The notes: generated from the sequence alone by a model not told the origin. A stretch of DNA of 64,000 nucleotides from Pandoraea terrigena (GCF_902459705.1 NZ_CABPRU010000009.1:1-64000); one strand, 5' to 3'. Counted from the first letter of the stretch, positions 1 through 13,675 are shown. Numbers and translations: made by a program.

Positions 1-16
1 GGGGGGGGGGGGGGGG
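1..16. repeat. Poly-G run at window edge
   Basis: The first 16 bases are all G. This may be a genuine homopolymer tract or an assembly or read-end artefact. No gene can be attached to it. Confidence 0.5.
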
Positions 17-32
17 AGAGGGCGTTGAGAGA

Positions 33-103
33 GACGGACCGGGGCCCCTTTCTGCAGCGAGTTGGGTTTATGTCTGAGAGGCGGAAAGGGGCCCCGGTCC
101 GTC
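33..103. repeat. 71-bp hairpin repeat, copy A
   Basis: A perfect 20-bp inverted repeat (arms 33-52 and 84-103, GACGGACCGGGGCCCCTTTC and its complement) encloses a 31-nt loop. A second copy lies in inverted orientation at 12509-12579 with four differences in 71 positions. The element lies 83 bp beyond the hutG stop codon. It could act as a 3'-end stabiliser or terminator for the minus-strand hut transcript, but it has no T-tract. It looks like a dispersed REP-type element. No transposase is nearby. Confidence 0.85.
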
Positions 104-186
104 TGACTGCGGGGGTGTGAAGCGGGTGAAGCATGTGAAGGCCCATTGGGGTGCGCGGCGGCGCCCCGGAGATGGGACCTGGGCCG

Positions 187-1149
187 TCAGAGCAGACGAT
201 AAGCCAGTCGAGCGGCGACGCGAGCGCCTGCGCCTTGTGGGTCGAAGCGGGGGTTGTACTCTGCCAGATCGGCCACGCGCAGCTTGCCTGAGCGGCGCAC
301 ATGCGTGACGATGGCTTCGACGACGGGCATTGGCACACCACACGCTGCGGGAGCGGAAACGCCCGGCATGACCGGCGCTGGAAGCACATCGAGATCGATC
401 GTCAGGTAGACATGCGAGACGTCGGCAATCAGTGCGTCGATTTGTGCGAGGCGCGCCTCCAGATGCCGGTCTTGCATCTCGGTGTCTTCCACGTGGGTGA
501 CCTTCAACTCGCGGGCGCGTTCGAACAACGACGCCGTGTTGCTCAAGCGGCTCACACCCAGGCAGGCGTAGTCGAACGGAAGTCCGGCTGCTTCGCATGC
601 CTGCGCGATCTGATCGAACGGCGTGCCCGACGTGCCCGGGCGTGCCGTGCGCAGGTCGAAGTGGGCGTCGAGATTCAGGATCAGCACGCGCGATTGGTCG
701 CCGTGGTCGTCGAGATGCGCGCGCAGTCCTTGCCATGTGCCCCATGCAATTTCGTGACCGCCGCCGAGCACCAGCGGTTGCGCGCCCGCGTCCAGTTGAC
801 GGCGAACCGCGTCGGCCAGCGCCGTCTGCGCCGCCTCGAGGTCATCGCCGTCACACGTGACATCGCCGGCGTCGAACAGGCATGCGATGTCGTGCGCAGG
901 CAGGTTCGCCAGCGCACGCCGGATCGCCTGGGGTCCCTCAGCGGCGCCGACGCGCCCCTGATTGCGTTTGACGCCCGCATCGCAGGCGAAGCCGAGCAGC
1001 ACGGGGGCGCCGCTGGGGGCGGCATCAGTACCCGAATCGATCACTCGCACGACGTTGAAAAGCCGGCGCGTATCACCTCGCTCGCCAGTATCCGTGCGCC
1101 CGTGCCAGATCGGGGGATCGCCGGTGGCCGATGTCAATTGAGTCGCCAT
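187..1149 (-). CDS. hutG: Formimidoylglutamase HutG (arginase family)
   Basis: This enzyme hydrolyses N-formimidoyl-L-glutamate to glutamate and formamide, the last step of the four-step histidine degradation route. The 320-residue product has the ureohydrolase metal motifs GGGHE (129-133), DAHFD (161-165) and DLD (252-254), which bind the two manganese ions. No hutF is present, which fits direct formimidoylglutamate hydrolysis rather than the five-step formylglutamate route. The ATG at 1149 is preceded by AGGAG. It is the last gene of the minus-strand hut cluster, 26 bp after hutI, and probably cotranscribed with it. The 71-bp hairpin repeat follows. Confidence 0.93.
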   Translation of the reverse strand: MATQLTSATGDPPIWHGRTDTGERGDTRRLFNVVRVIDSGTDAAPSGAPVLLGFACDAGVKRNQGRVGAAEGPQAIRRALANLPAHDIACLFDAGDVTCDGDDLEAAQTALADAVRRQLDAGAQPLVLGGGHEIAWGTWQGLRAHLDDHGDQSRVLILNLDAHFDLRTARPGTSGTPFDQIAQACEAAGLPFDYACLGVSRLSNTASLFERARELKVTHVEDTEMQDRHLEARLAQIDALIADVSHVYLTIDLDVLPAPVMPGVSAPAACGVPMPVVEAIVTHVRRSGKLRVADLAEYNPRFDPQGAGARVAARLAYRLL

Positions 1150-1175
1150 GAGAGTCTCCTGTTTGCCGGGACGGA

Positions 1176-2399
1176 TCAAACCGTGGCAAGCTCGCGCCAC
1201 TCGCCGTGGCGCACCGTACGCGAGGGCAACTCGCCACCCAGCCAGTAGGCGAGTTCTGCCGGCCGCTCGATTTCCCACACCACGAAATCCGCTGTCTTCC
1301 CGGCTTCGAGGGTGCCGTGCGTGCCAAGCATGCCCAGGGCCTTGGCCGCATTGCGCGTAACGCCCGCCAGCGCTTCCTCCGGCGTCAGGCCGAATAGCGT
1401 ACAGGCCATGTTGAGCATCAGCCGCAGCGACAACGCAGGCGAGGTGCCGGGGTTCAGATCGGACGCCACCGCGATATCGACACCGTGGCGGCGAAGCAGG
1501 TCGACCGGCGGGCGGCGCGTCTCCTGCAACATATGGAACGCGCCCGGCAGCAGCACGGCAACCGTGCCTGCACGCCCCATCGCGGCGGCATCGTCGGCAC
1601 TCATGTATTCCAGATGATCGGCCGACAGTGCCCCCAGCTCGGCCGCGAGGCTTGACCCACCGAGCGGGGAGAGCTGCTCGGCGTGCAGCTTGACGGGCAG
1701 CTTCAGCTTCTGCGCACGCAGCAGCACGCGCATGACCTGCGACGCAGAGAAGGCAATGGTCTCGCAAAACGCATCGACCGCGTCGACCAGACCTTCCTCG
1801 GCAAGCGTCGGCAGGATGTCGGTGCAGACGTAGTTCACATACTCGTCGGCCTTGCCCGCGAACTCCGCGGGCACCGTGTGCGCCGCCAGGCACGTGGTTT
1901 TCACCGTGACCGGCAACGCCTCGCCCAGCCGACGCGCCACCCGCAACATCTTGCGCTCACTGTTCAGATCGAGGCCGTAACCAGACTTGATCTCGACCAT
2001 GGTGACGCCATCGCGCATCAGCGCGAGCAACCGTTTGCGTGCCGATTCGAAGAGCGCATCCTCGGTGGCATCGCGCGTGTGCCGCACCGTATGCTTGATG
2101 CCGCCGCCGGCGGCGGAGATATCCGCATAGCTCACGCCTTGCAATCGTTGCTCGAATTCGAGGCTGCGGTTGCCGCCGAACACCAGGTGCGTGTGGCAAT
2201 CGATCAGGCCGGGTGTGACCCACGCCCCTTGCAGGTCCACGCATGCATCCGCATCCACGCTCGAGGCCGAACGCTCGCCGCGCTCACCTATCCACTCAAT
2301 GTGTTTGCCGTGCGTGACGATAGCGGCATCGTCGATGGCGTGGTAGCGGCCATCGCGCATCGTGGCGACGCGGCAGTGCTTCCAGTACGTACGTTTCAT
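1176..2399 (-). CDS. hutI: Imidazolonepropionase HutI
   Basis: This cytosolic amidohydrolase opens imidazolone-5-propionate to N-formimidoyl-L-glutamate, the third step of histidine catabolism. The protein has 407 residues, the usual family length. The metal-binding pair H69-x-H71 sits in the stretch [13 protein letters not shown] at the start of the TIM barrel. A further metal-site stretch reads KLHAEQLSP, and the barrel closes with SDLNPGTSP. The gene lies between the permease gene (7 bp away) and hutG (26 bp away), so cotranscription is likely. No frameshift or missing residue was seen. Confidence 0.95.
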   Translation of the reverse strand: MKRTYWKHCRVATMRDGRYHAIDDAAIVTHGKHIEWIGERGERSASSVDADACVDLQGAWVTPGLIDCHTHLVFGGNRSLEFEQRLQGVSYADISAAGGGIKHTVRHTRDATEDALFESARKRLLALMRDGVTMVEIKSGYGLDLNSERKMLRVARRLGEALPVTVKTTCLAAHTVPAEFAGKADEYVNYVCTDILPTLAEEGLVDAVDAFCETIAFSASQVMRVLLRAQKLKLPVKLHAEQLSPLGGSSLAAELGALSADHLEYMSADDAAAMGRAGTVAVLLPGAFHMLQETRRPPVDLLRRHGVDIAVASDLNPGTSPALSLRLMLNMACTLFGLTPEEALAGVTRNAAKALGMLGTHGTLEAGKTADFVVWEIERPAELAYWLGGELPSRTVRHGEWRELATV

Positions 2400-2406
2400 G
2401 AGAGGC

Positions 2407-3786
2407 TCATTCCAGGCTCATTGGGCTGCGCACCTGCGCTTCCCTGGGTTTCACACCGAACTGATAGGCCGCCGACATCAGCACGATCCAGCCCGCACCG
2501 ACATACAACGCGACACGCGTGTCCTCCATGTAGCCCAGCACCCCGATCACGAACAGCATGAACGCGATGGCCAGCGCCGGACCGACCGGCCACAGCGGCA
2601 CCTTGAACTTGAGCGCGGCGACTTCCGCGGCCGGCAGACGCCGGCGCATCGCCACCTGCGAGAGCAGGATCATCAGCCACACCCACACCGTCGCGAATGT
2701 GGCAATGGACGCGATGATCAGAAACACGCCCTCCGGGATCAGGTAGTTGAGCACCACGCCGCCGAGCAGCGCGGCCGTCATCACGAGCACCGTGACCCAC
2801 GGCACGCCGTGGCGCGACGTCACAGAAAAGGCGGCCGGCGCCTGACCGTGTTCAGCCATGCCGAACATCATCCGGCCCGCGCCGAAAATGTTGCTGTTGA
2901 TGGCGGAGATGGCGGCGGAAATGACGATCACGTTCAGGATGGCCGCTGCGGACTTGATGCCCAGCCCGGAGAAAATCTGCACGAACGGGCTGCCCTGACG
3001 GCCGATGCCGGTCCACGGGAAGATTGCCATGAGCACACACATCGTCAGCACGTAGAACAGCAGAATGCGCATCGGCACGGCGTTGATGGCGCGCGGAATG
3101 ACGGTTTCCGGATTCTTGGCTTCCCCGCCGGTAATGCCGATGATCTCGATGCCGCCATAGGCGAACATCACCACGGCCAGCGACGCCACGAGTCCTCCCC
3201 AGCCATTGGGCAGGAAACCGCCGTGCGACCAGAGATTGCTAACCGCCGGCGCATGCTCGCTATGCAGTTGCACCCCAGTGAACAGGATCACGCCGCCGCC
3301 CACGATCATCGCCACGATGGCGAGGATCTTGAGCAGCGCCAGCCAGAATTCCAGCTCACCGTACACCTTCACGTTGCACAGGTTCAGCCCACAGATCAAC
3401 ATCACGATGCCGAGCACCCAGATCCATTGCGGCACGTCCGGGAACCAGAATCCCATGTAGATCCCGAACGCTGTCACGTCCGCCAGACAGACGATGACCA
3501 TTTCCAGGATGTAAGTCCAGCCCGTGAGGAAGCCGGCCAGCGAGCCAAGATTGTCGCTCGCATAGCGGCCGAACGAGCCGGAGACGGGCTGGCGCACGAC
3601 CATCTCGCCCAGCGCGCGCATCACCATATACACGGCGGCGCCGCCCAGAATATAGGCCAGGATCACGGCCGGACCGGCCAGTTGGATGGCGGACGCCGAG
3701 CCGTAGAACAGGCCCGTGCCGATGGCGGAGCCGAGCGCCAGAAAGCGGATGTGCCGCGCGCTCAGATTGCGTTGCAGGTTTTTCAA
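2407..3786 (-). CDS. APC-family amino acid permease, probable histidine uptake (HutT-like)
   Basis: This is an inner-membrane amino acid transporter of the APC/AAT family, about 459 residues with roughly 12 hydrophobic segments. The N-terminal family signature [20 protein letters not shown] is present, as is the GGEAKNPE stretch typical of AroP/ProY/HutT-like permeases. The most convincing start is a TTG at 3786 preceded by AGGAGACAGC. Extending upstream gives a sequence unlike the family. Its position inside the hut cluster suggests histidine or urocanate uptake. Proline or aromatic amino acids are alternatives that sequence alone cannot exclude. Confidence 0.85.
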   Translation of the reverse strand: MKNLQRNLSARHIRFLALGSAIGTGLFYGSASAIQLAGPAVILAYILGGAAVYMVMRALGEMVVRQPVSGSFGRYASDNLGSLAGFLTGWTYILEMVIVCLADVTAFGIYMGFWFPDVPQWIWVLGIVMLICGLNLCNVKVYGELEFWLALLKILAIVAMIVGGGVILFTGVQLHSEHAPAVSNLWSHGGFLPNGWGGLVASLAVVMFAYGGIEIIGITGGEAKNPETVIPRAINAVPMRILLFYVLTMCVLMAIFPWTGIGRQGSPFVQIFSGLGIKSAAAILNVIVISAAISAINSNIFGAGRMMFGMAEHGQAPAAFSVTSRHGVPWVTVLVMTAALLGGVVLNYLIPEGVFLIIASIATFATVWVWLMILLSQVAMRRRLPAAEVAALKFKVPLWPVGPALAIAFMLFVIGVLGYMEDTRVALYVGAGWIVLMSAAYQFGVKPREAQVRSPMSLE

Positions 3787-3914
3787 GCTGTCTCCTGAAT
3801 ACGTGATGCGCCTGCCCGCGATGGCGGGGGCGAGTGAAGTCAGGGGTATGGCCCGACGTTCAGGCCAGCGAATCGGTATTCCGCTGGACGACGGGCGACC
3901 CGGTACACCGTGTC

Positions 3915-3949
3915 GCCGGCGCGCAAATCGCAGTTCGCTTTGCGCCGGC
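3915..3949 (-). terminator. Imperfect hairpin between hutH and the permease gene
   Basis: An imperfect inverted repeat (GCCGGCGCGCAAA at 3915-3927, TTTGCGCCGGC at 3939-3949) lies just after the hutH stop codon. There is no clear T-run. It could partially attenuate read-through from hutH into the permease gene. Confidence 0.35.
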
Positions 3950-3970
3950 AGGGTGTAAAGCCAGCGCGGC

Positions 3971-5512
3971 TTAAATGCTTGGCGCGCTAGGCAACGTACC
4001 GGCCGGCACGAGCGCGCTGAGATGGCGCTGCGCAATCAAGGTGCTCGCCCCTTCGATGTCGGGCGCAAAGTAGCGGTCCTTATCGTAGAACGGAACCGCC
4101 TGGCGCAGCAGCGCGCGGGCGCGCTCAAGGACTGGCGTCGACTTGACGCCCTCGCGGAAGTCCAGCCCCTGGCAGGCGCCAAGCCATTCGATCGCGATAA
4201 TCCCCTTGACGTTATCGGCCATCTCCCAAAGCCGCTTCCCGGCGTTGGGCGCCATCGACACGTGGTCTTCCTGGTTGGCCGAGGTCGGCAGACTGTCTAC
4301 GCTGGCCGGGTGCGCCAGGGCCTTGTTCTCGGAGGCGAGTGCCGCTGCTGTCACCTGCGCAATCATGAACCCGGAATTCACGCCGCCGTTGGCCACGAGA
4401 AACGCGGGCAACTGCGACATGTGCTTGTCCATCATCAGGGAAGTGCGCCGCTCGCTCAGCGCGCCGATCTCGGCCAGCGCCAGCGCGAGGTTGTCCGCGG
4501 CCATGGCGACCGGCTCGGCGTGGAAGTTGCCGCCGGAGATCACATCGCCCTGTTCCCAGAACACGAGCGGGTTGTCCGATACGGCATTCGCTTCGACCGC
4601 GAGCACGTCGGCCGCCTGACGGATCTGCGTGAGGCACGCCCCCATGACCTGCGGCTGGCAGCGCAGCGAATACGGATCCTGCACCTTTTCGCAGTGCGCG
4701 TGCGATTGACCCACCTCGCTCGTCTCACCGAGCAGATGGCGATAGAGCGCAGCGGCATCGATCTGGCCGCGCTGGCCGCGGGCAGCGTGAATGCGCGCGT
4801 CGAACGGGGCGCGCGAGCCGAGCATGGCTTCCACCGTCAAGGCACCGCAGACGCTGGCGGCGGCGAATAGGTCTTCCGCTTCGAACAGGCCACGCAAGGC
4901 GTAGGCCGTTGAGACTTGCGTGCCGTTGAGCAGCGCCAGGCCCTCCTTGGCGGCAAGCGTGAGCGGCTCGAGCCCGGCCACGGCGAGGGCTTCGCGGGCG
5001 CTCATCCACTGACCGCGATACCGCGCCTGGCCTTCGCCCAGCAACAGCAGCGACATATGGGCGAGCGGAGCGAGATCGCCCGAGGCGCCGACCGAACCCT
5101 TGAGCGGGATGCGCGGATAGACCTCCGCGTTCACCAGCGTGATGAGGGCATCGATGACTTTGCGGCGAATCCCCGAGAAGCCACGTGCCAGGCTGTTGAT
5201 CTTGAGCACCATGATGAGGCGCACGAGCGCGTCGTCGAGCGGCGCGCCCACGCCAGCCGCGTGCGAGAGCACCAGCGAGCGTTGCAGGTTCTCGAGATCC
5301 TCCTTGGCGATGCGCGTTGTGGCGAGCAGACCGAAGCCGGTGTTGATGCCATAAGCCGTGCGGCCTTCGGCCACGATGGCCTCGACGCAGGCCACGCTCT
5401 TGTCGATGGCGGCATAGGCGGTCTCGTCGAGCGTGAGCTTGGTCGGGTGTTGATAGGCGTCGCGCAGTTGCGCGAGTGTGAGCGCGCCGGGCGTCACAAA
5501 CAATTGTGCCAT
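3971..5512 (-). CDS. hutH: Histidine ammonia-lyase HutH
   Basis: Histidine ammonia-lyase removes ammonia from L-histidine to give trans-urocanate, the first step of the pathway. The 513-residue protein matches the family length. The Ala143-Ser144-Gly145 triad (in [12 protein letters not shown]) cyclises to the MIO electrophile, and the YGINTGFG stretch at 54-61 contributes active-site residues. The chosen ATG at 5512 begins MAQLFVTPG; a longer reading to 5605 has no family similarity. It lies 41 bp after hutU and about 180 bp before the permease gene. Confidence 0.96.
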   Translation of the reverse strand: MAQLFVTPGALTLAQLRDAYQHPTKLTLDETAYAAIDKSVACVEAIVAEGRTAYGINTGFGLLATTRIAKEDLENLQRSLVLSHAAGVGAPLDDALVRLIMVLKINSLARGFSGIRRKVIDALITLVNAEVYPRIPLKGSVGASGDLAPLAHMSLLLLGEGQARYRGQWMSAREALAVAGLEPLTLAAKEGLALLNGTQVSTAYALRGLFEAEDLFAAASVCGALTVEAMLGSRAPFDARIHAARGQRGQIDAAALYRHLLGETSEVGQSHAHCEKVQDPYSLRCQPQVMGACLTQIRQAADVLAVEANAVSDNPLVFWEQGDVISGGNFHAEPVAMAADNLALALAEIGALSERRTSLMMDKHMSQLPAFLVANGGVNSGFMIAQVTAAALASENKALAHPASVDSLPTSANQEDHVSMAPNAGKRLWEMADNVKGIIAIEWLGACQGLDFREGVKSTPVLERARALLRQAVPFYDKDRYFAPDIEGASTLIAQRHLSALVPAGTLPSAPSI

Positions 5513-5553
5513 GGTCGGATTTCCTTGATTCGACGGGTTCTGGGGTGTCTCGC

Positions 5554-7233
<1,680 letters not shown>

Positions 7234-7265
7234 AACGGGTTCCTCTAATTCGGAGCGGAGAATGA

Positions 7266-7289
7266 CTTGTACAGTATTGTATATACAAG
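7266..7289 (-). promoter_or_regulatory. HutC-type operator ahead of hutU
   Basis: The 150-bp gap between hutC and hutU contains the perfect 12-bp palindrome TTGTATATACAA (7277-7288). A second half-site, TTGTACA, lies at 7267-7273. The outer hexamers CTTGTA (7266-7271) and TACAAG (7284-7289) are also inverted. HutC repressors of the GntR family are known to bind TGTA/TACA-type operators and to be released by urocanate. Placement 33 bp before the hutU start fits repression of the structural genes. Confidence 0.7.
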
Positions 7290-7383
7290 TTATCGTGAAC
7301 TAGGGTTTTCACGCAGTGCGGTGACGCATGGGGTGCGGCTTAAGGGGATTGTGCGACTGGCGTGCAGTGGCGCCGACGCTGGA

Positions 7384-8139
7384 TTAATCGGGCTCGCCGA
7401 AGCGACCCTCAAGCCGATGCCGGGAGCCGGGGTGCAGCAGGCGAGCCACGGAGACGATGCGCTTGCCGGTCCAGGTGCGACGCCGAATGAGCAGGCACGG
7501 CTCCGTGCGCGCAATGTGCAGCAGTTGCGCTTCCTCCGGCGTGGCCGTCACGGCTTCGACGACATGCTCGCCCGAGGTGAGCGGCGACAGGCGCTGCAGA
7601 TAAGCGTTGGGGGTGAGTTGGGTGAAGTCCTGCTCGAGATAATCCGGCGCGAGTGCGGGATTGACGAAGCGGTCTTCGATCTGCACCGGCACGTTGTCCT
7701 GGTAGTGGACGATCACCGAGTGGAAAAGCTTTTCGCGCTCTTGCAGTCCCATGGAAACGGCCCGTTCGGGACCGGCAAGTTCTTCGCGCAGCAGCTTGAT
7801 TTCGGCACGATGGCGATGGCCGTGCCCGGAGATCTCGTCGGCAATATTGTTGACGGCCAGCAGCGGCGAGTGGGATTTTGGCTCGGCGACGAACGTGCCG
7901 ACGCCCTGCATGCGCACGAGACGCCCCTCGGCGGTGAGTTCCCGCAGCGCGCGGTTGACCGTCATCCGGCTCACCCCGGAGAGGTCGACCAACTCGTTTT
8001 CCGATGGCACGCGGTGATGCGGCGGCCAGGCGCCACTGTCGATCTGACGACTGATGAACTGCTTGAGTTGCAAATAGCGCGGCGCCGGCCCTTGTTCGTT
8101 GAGCGTTTCGACCGTCGGTTGGGCAGATTGACGTGGCAC
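7384..8139 (-). CDS. hutC: Histidine utilisation repressor HutC (GntR family)
   Basis: This is a GntR/HutC-family transcriptional repressor. The N-terminal winged helix-turn-helix is visible (PRYLQLKQFISRQIDSG, then RVPSENELVDLSGVSRMTVN). A UTRA effector-binding domain fills the C-terminal half (LFHSVIVHYQDNVPVQIEDR). A GTG at 8139 gives 251 residues and begins just before the DNA-binding domain, with GGAG 11 nt upstream. No in-frame ATG lies close. The target is most likely the palindrome between this gene and hutU, with urocanate as inducer, as in characterised HutC proteins. Confidence 0.9.
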   Translation of the reverse strand: MPRQSAQPTVETLNEQGPAPRYLQLKQFISRQIDSGAWPPHHRVPSENELVDLSGVSRMTVNRALRELTAEGRLVRMQGVGTFVAEPKSHSPLLAVNNIADEISGHGHRHRAEIKLLREELAGPERAVSMGLQEREKLFHSVIVHYQDNVPVQIEDRFVNPALAPDYLEQDFTQLTPNAYLQRLSPLTSGEHVVEAVTATPEEAQLLHIARTEPCLLIRRRTWTGKRIVSVARLLHPGSRHRLEGRFGEPD

Positions 8140-8302
8140 CTTAATGGCTTCTCCGGTCACGGGCGTGCGGGGGGAAAGCCTGAAGCATAAGCCAATCGCT
8201 TGCCGTGGAGGAGAAAAAAGCGGCCCGGCGCACATGACGCCGATCCAGGTGAGGCCGTGCGCGCGCGGCGCCGGGGCGCGCCGCGCATTGAAATGCTCCC
8301 GC

Positions 8303-9466
8303 TTACCAACCGTGCAATCGCGACCAGACGGCGAGGTCGCGATCGGGGGCAACGGCGTGGTATTCGGGGAATTGCGCCCCGGTCGCGCAGGCGTGATTGG
8401 GCAGGATGCGCAGCAACGTGCCAATGGGGAATCGCGCAACGATGTCGAGGTCGGGCTCGCCTTCGCGCGACAGAATGCCGTGTTCCTGGTTGGCGCCGCT
8501 CAACTGATACCCGGGCACGAGGCTGCCGTCGATGCGGCACACCTGTCCATAGCCGAAATCACGCTTCTGCTTTTGGGTGCCCCGGTCGCGGCTCATGGCC
8601 ATCCAGCCTGCGTCGACAATGGCCCAGCCCTTGTCGGCCTGATGCCCGATCACGGTCGTGAGCACGCTCAGTGCCAGTTCGTCGGCCGTGCACACGCCAA
8701 TGTTGTGCATGACGAGATCGAAGAACACGTACACGCCCGCACGCACTTCGGTCACGCCGTCGAGATGCTCGGCGGTGAGGGCGGTGGGCGTCGAGCCGAC
8801 GCTGACTACCGGGCACGGTAGCCCGGCATCGCGCAAACGCGTGGCGGCGCGCACGCAGCCGGCGCGCTCCTGCTCGGCGATGGCCACGAGCGCTTCATGC
8901 GTGTCGACGTCATAGCTGGAGCCGGCGTGGGTCATGACGCCGCCCAACGATGCCCCGCCGTCATGCAGCACACGTGCCACGTCTAGCAGAGCATCGCCCT
9001 CAGGGACGAGGCCCGAGCGATGTCCGTCGGTGTCGATCTCGATCCACACCTCGAATGTTTCACCGAACTCGGCGCCGAACGCCACGATGGCCTGCGCCGA
9101 TGCGACGCTGTCCGTGAGAATCTTCAGGTCGCAACCGCGGCGCCGCAAGGCGAGGGCGGCCGGCAGCTTGCTCGCGACCATCCCCACCGCATAGAGGATG
9201 TCGGTCACGCCATCGTCGAAGAAGCGGGCGGCTTCCTTGAGGGTGGAGACGGTGATGCCTGCGGCGCCGGCTTCGATCTGTGCGCGTGCCACTTCCACGC
9301 ACTTGCTGGTCTTGACGTGGGGACGCAAGCGCACGCCCAGCGCGTCCATGCGGGACTGCATGCGACGAATGTTGTGCTGCATGCGTGGCACGTCGATCAC
9401 GGCGGCCGGTGTGTCGAGCATCGGCAGCGCGGTCGGGAGGAGGGGCGGCTTCGCGGTCTTGGTCAT
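8303..9466 (-). CDS. D-threonine aldolase / D-serine dehydratase-like PLP enzyme
   Basis: This is a fold-type III PLP enzyme of 387 residues in the alanine-racemase-like D-threonine aldolase/DSD1 family. The Schiff-base lysine is K52 in LRPHVKTSK. The C-terminal metal site is visible as the H-x-C in PNHACATGAQF near residue 357. Members cleave D-threonine to glycine and acetaldehyde or dehydrate D-serine-type substrates; sequence alone does not choose. The gene stands alone, 163 bp upstream of hutC on the same strand. A role linked to histidine catabolism is not evident. Confidence 0.8.
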   Translation of the reverse strand: MTKTAKPPLLPTALPMLDTPAAVIDVPRMQHNIRRMQSRMDALGVRLRPHVKTSKCVEVARAQIEAGAAGITVSTLKEAARFFDDGVTDILYAVGMVASKLPAALALRRRGCDLKILTDSVASAQAIVAFGAEFGETFEVWIEIDTDGHRSGLVPEGDALLDVARVLHDGGASLGGVMTHAGSSYDVDTHEALVAIAEQERAGCVRAATRLRDAGLPCPVVSVGSTPTALTAEHLDGVTEVRAGVYVFFDLVMHNIGVCTADELALSVLTTVIGHQADKGWAIVDAGWMAMSRDRGTQKQKRDFGYGQVCRIDGSLVPGYQLSGANQEHGILSREGEPDLDIVARFPIGTLLRILPNHACATGAQFPEYHAVAPDRDLAVWSRLHGW

Positions 9467-9723
9467 GTGTCTCGGACGGTGGGGGACGGGCGTGGGCAGC
9501 CGTGCCGCGTGGCGCCGTCGTAAAAGGCGCCAGTGTAGGAAGGATGGGGGGCCTCGTGGTTAATTGAGGCAACATCAAACATTAAGCTCAGATGAATGGT
9601 CCAGATCGAGAACGTGCGTCCGGTCCAGGCGTTGGCGCCATCGGCGTGGCTCAGTGCGGTGGCACGATGGCCATGCCGACGGCCGCCGCAGCGGTGAGTG
9701 TCGTCATGACAATGCGCTCGGCG

Positions 9724-11073
<1,350 letters not shown>

Positions 11074-11106
11074 CTAGGCAGCGCTCTGATTTCATGGAAG
11101 CGAATA

Positions 11107-12003
11107 ATGCTAATGAAAGATAGAAGCGAGTCTAATATCTTGAGCCTGTCCCTCGAAATCGACCTGCTGCGCTCGTTCGTCGCCATTGCGCAGGCGGGGT
11201 CGCTCAGCGTGGCGGCGCAGCGCATTGCGCGAACGCAGTCGGCGCTGAGCCAGCAGATGAAGCGTCTGGAAGCGATCGTTGATCAACCGTTGTTGCAGCG
11301 CACTGGGCGCGGGGTGGTGTTGACGAGTCCTGGAGAGCGCTTGTTGGGACACGCCCAGCGGATTCTGAGGGTGCACGACGAAGCCATGGCGGAGATGTCG
11401 GGCCGGGGGTTGCGCGGCACGATTCGCTTCGGTTGCCCGGATGACTACGCGGCCGCGTTTCTGCCCCACCTGCTGCGAGGGTTTGCGGTGGCGCATCCGC
11501 TGGCGTTGGTCGAGGTGATCTGCGAACCTACGCCGCGTCTGATGGCGCAATTGGCGCGTCATGCGCTGGATCTGGCGTTGATCTCGTTGCCGGCAGGCAT
11601 GGACGAGCGCGAGGTTATCCGGCGAGAACCGTTGGTGTGGATTGGGAGTCCCGGGCTGGCGGCGGTGCTTTCCAATCCCGACGTGCCGTTGCCATTGGCG
11701 TTGTCGGACCCGGACACGCTGGATCATATGGCGGCATGCGAGGCGTTGACGCGGGCGGGCAGGGCGTACCGCATCGCGTATGCGAGCAGCAATCTGGCCG
11801 GATTGACGGCGCTGGCGCGCTCGGGGCAAGCGCTCGCGGTCATGACGCAGACGGCGGTGCCCGCGGATTTACGCATTGTTACAGGTGATACGTTGCCGAC
11901 GTTGCCGTCGGTCGGGATTACGGTAAAGTTCGATCGCGCGCGTCCGAACCCGCTGAGCGTCGCGTTTGCCGATCACATCCGGCAGACGCTGGCGGTGTTG
12001 TAG
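11107..12003 (+). CDS. dgdR: LysR-family regulator of dialkylglycine decarboxylase
   Basis: This is a 298-residue LysR-type regulator. The N-terminal winged HTH reads LLRSFVAIAQAGSLSVAAQRIARTQS in two parts around residues 18-45, followed by a periplasmic-binding-like effector domain. It is transcribed divergently from dgdA, sharing an 81-bp intergenic region. The ATG at 11107 has GGAAG 7 nt upstream; a second ATG at 11113 is nearly as plausible. The identity rests on the neighbour gene more than on features unique to DgdR. Confidence 0.85.
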   Translation: MLMKDRSESNILSLSLEIDLLRSFVAIAQAGSLSVAAQRIARTQSALSQQMKRLEAIVDQPLLQRTGRGVVLTSPGERLLGHAQRILRVHDEAMAEMSGRGLRGTIRFGCPDDYAAAFLPHLLRGFAVAHPLALVEVICEPTPRLMAQLARHALDLALISLPAGMDEREVIRREPLVWIGSPGLAAVLSNPDVPLPLALSDPDTLDHMAACEALTRAGRAYRIAYASSNLAGLTALARSGQALAVMTQTAVPADLRIVTGDTLPTLPSVGITVKFDRARPNPLSVAFADHIRQTLAVL

Positions 12004-12187
12004 GGCGGGAACGTGGGGCACTCACGATTGCCCTGTGCGGTCGAATTTGACGCACAATTGCGCATCGTTTCGAGGCGAGGGGCAGACGCTCCCCGGCGCT
12101 TCAACAAGAAGTCGGGTTCCGGGCCTTGGGACGCCCCGATGGTGGCCGGAAACTCGTGGTTATTTCGTTATTTGTATCGAGGTCGAT

Positions 12188-12316
12188 ATGTTGGCGCGTA
12201 TTTTGGCGGTTTTCCTGGTGGTCGGTTCACTGCTCTCTTTGGCAGGCTGCAATACGGTCGATGGTGTCGGGCAGGATATTTCGGGCGCGGCGCGCACCGT
12301 CAAGCGGGCGCTGTAA
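12188..12316 (+). CDS. Entericidin-like small lipoprotein
   Basis: The predicted peptide is 42 residues. A hydrophobic signal ends in the lipobox LAGC, and the mature part NTVDGVGQDISGAA resembles entericidin A/B. Such lipopeptides sit in the cell envelope and are associated with stationary phase or osmotic stress. The start ATG follows GAGG. The gene stands alone between dgdR and the hairpin repeat. Confidence 0.85.
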   Translation: MLARILAVFLVVGSLLSLAGCNTVDGVGQDISGAARTVKRAL

Positions 12317-12733
12317 ACGTCGGCGCCGGGTGAGGGCGGATGCTTCCGTCTTCGCCAAAATCGACGAGCATGCTGCGTCCTGAGTGAAAACGCTCGGCGT
12401 GTTTGATTCTCCCGCGACGTGCGCTTCTGCCGTTGACCCAACGGCTCGCTTTCGCCACTCTGAATACCCACCGCGGTGCGGCGTCAACATCGTTAACACC
12501 CGCCCCCAGACGGACCGGAGCCCCTTTCCGCCTCTCAAACATAAACCCAACTCGCTGCAGAAAGGGGCTCCGGTCCATCCCCCTTCACGCCCACGGTCCC
12601 TCAACCCAACGACCCAACAGCCCAAACTCGGCACCATCCAGAGAAACCACTTCGCTACCGGTGCTTTGGAAACCCGCTATCCTTCCTGGGTTCGTGCGCT
12701 TTGCTGCACCCGCTTTTCAGGAGTCCCCCCCTC
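12317..12733. other. Intergenic region with hairpin repeat
   Basis: These 417 bp separate the entericidin-like gene from the serine acetyltransferase gene. They hold the second copy of the 71-bp hairpin repeat and the leader of the acetyltransferase gene with an AGGAG ribosome binding site. No further coding sequence with family features was recognised. Confidence 0.6.
12509..12579. repeat. 71-bp hairpin repeat, copy B (inverted)
   Basis: Arms 12509-12528 and 12560-12579 pair over 20 bp. The reverse complement matches the copy at 33-103 except at four positions. One stem pair is G-C in one copy and A-T in the other, and one change gives a wobble pair. The 31-nt loop differs at one base. Conservation of loop and stem implies a recognised structure, not a random palindrome. 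Confidence 0.85.
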
Positions 12734-13675
12734 GTGGCCGCTTTCGACATCGACGATATCGTCTCCTCCCTGCATTCGGCTCGCCTTCGCTGGCGCGACG
12801 GCCAACGCCGTCTGCTCGAATCCGGTGGACGCGATCTGCCCTCCCGTGAACACCTCGCCGACATCATCGGCGCCCTCAAAGGCGTGCTCTTTCCCATGCG
12901 CCTCGGTCCGCCAGACCTCCACCAGCAAGGCGAGAACTATTACGTCGGTCACACACTGACCAGCGTGCTCAATGGCCTGGCCGAACAAGCCCGGATGGAA
13001 TGGCGCCACAAAGCACGCCACGACACCAACATCACGCCCGCACTCATCGAGGAACGCGCCCACGCCACCATCCAGCAATTCGCTCAAAGGCTTCCCACGA
13101 TCCGCGAATTGCTCGACCGCGATGTACTCGCCGCCTATCAAGGCGATCCGGCCGCAGGCAGCGTCGACGAGGTGCTGATCTGCTACCCAGGCATCCACGC
13201 GATGATTCACCATCGCGTCGCCCACGAACTCTATCGACTCGAATTGCCACTGCTCGCCCGTATCATCGCCGAGCAAGCCCACTCGGAAACCGGCATCGAT
13301 ATTCACCCAGGTGCCCAAATCGGCGCAGGCTTCTTCATCGATCACGGTACCGGGGTGGTCATCGGGGAAACCGCAATTCTCGGCGAGCGCGTGCGCGTCT
13401 ATCAAGCCGTCACGCTCGGCGCCAAGCGCTTCCCGGCCGACGATGACGGCAATCCGCGCAAAGGCCTCCCTCGTCACCCGATCGTGGAAGACAACGTGGT
13501 CATCTACGCCGGTGCCACGATTCTCGGTCGCGTCACTATCGGACAAGGCTCGGTGATCGGCGGCAATGTCTGGCTTACGCAAGACGTCCCGCCGTTCAGC
13601 AATATCACGCAAGCCAGATCGCGCACAGAGGCAGGCTCGCCCCCCGTGTCCGGCTGCGATAACGAATCGTCCTGA
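12734..13675 (+). CDS. Serine O-acetyltransferase (CysE/EpsC-type)
   Basis: This enzyme transfers acetyl from acetyl-CoA to L-serine, giving O-acetylserine for cysteine synthesis. The C-terminal half is a left-handed beta-helix of hexapeptide repeats, with GIDIHPGAQIG, FFIDHGTGVVIGETAILG and YAGATILGRVTIG. The N-terminal helical region has about 150 residues, as in longer EpsC/SAT proteins. GTG at 12734 follows AGGAG and gives 313 residues; a TTG at 12701 would add 11. It is monocistronic and convergent with chrA. Confidence 0.88.
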   Translation: MAAFDIDDIVSSLHSARLRWRDGQRRLLESGGRDLPSREHLADIIGALKGVLFPMRLGPPDLHQQGENYYVGHTLTSVLNGLAEQARMEWRHKARHDTNITPALIEERAHATIQQFAQRLPTIRELLDRDVLAAYQGDPAAGSVDEVLICYPGIHAMIHHRVAHELYRLELPLLARIIAEQAHSETGIDIHPGAQIGAGFFIDHGTGVVIGETAILGERVRVYQAVTLGAKRFPADDDGNPRKGLPRHPIVEDNVVIYAGATILGRVTIGQGSVIGGNVWLTQDVPPFSNITQARSRTEAGSPPVSGCDNESS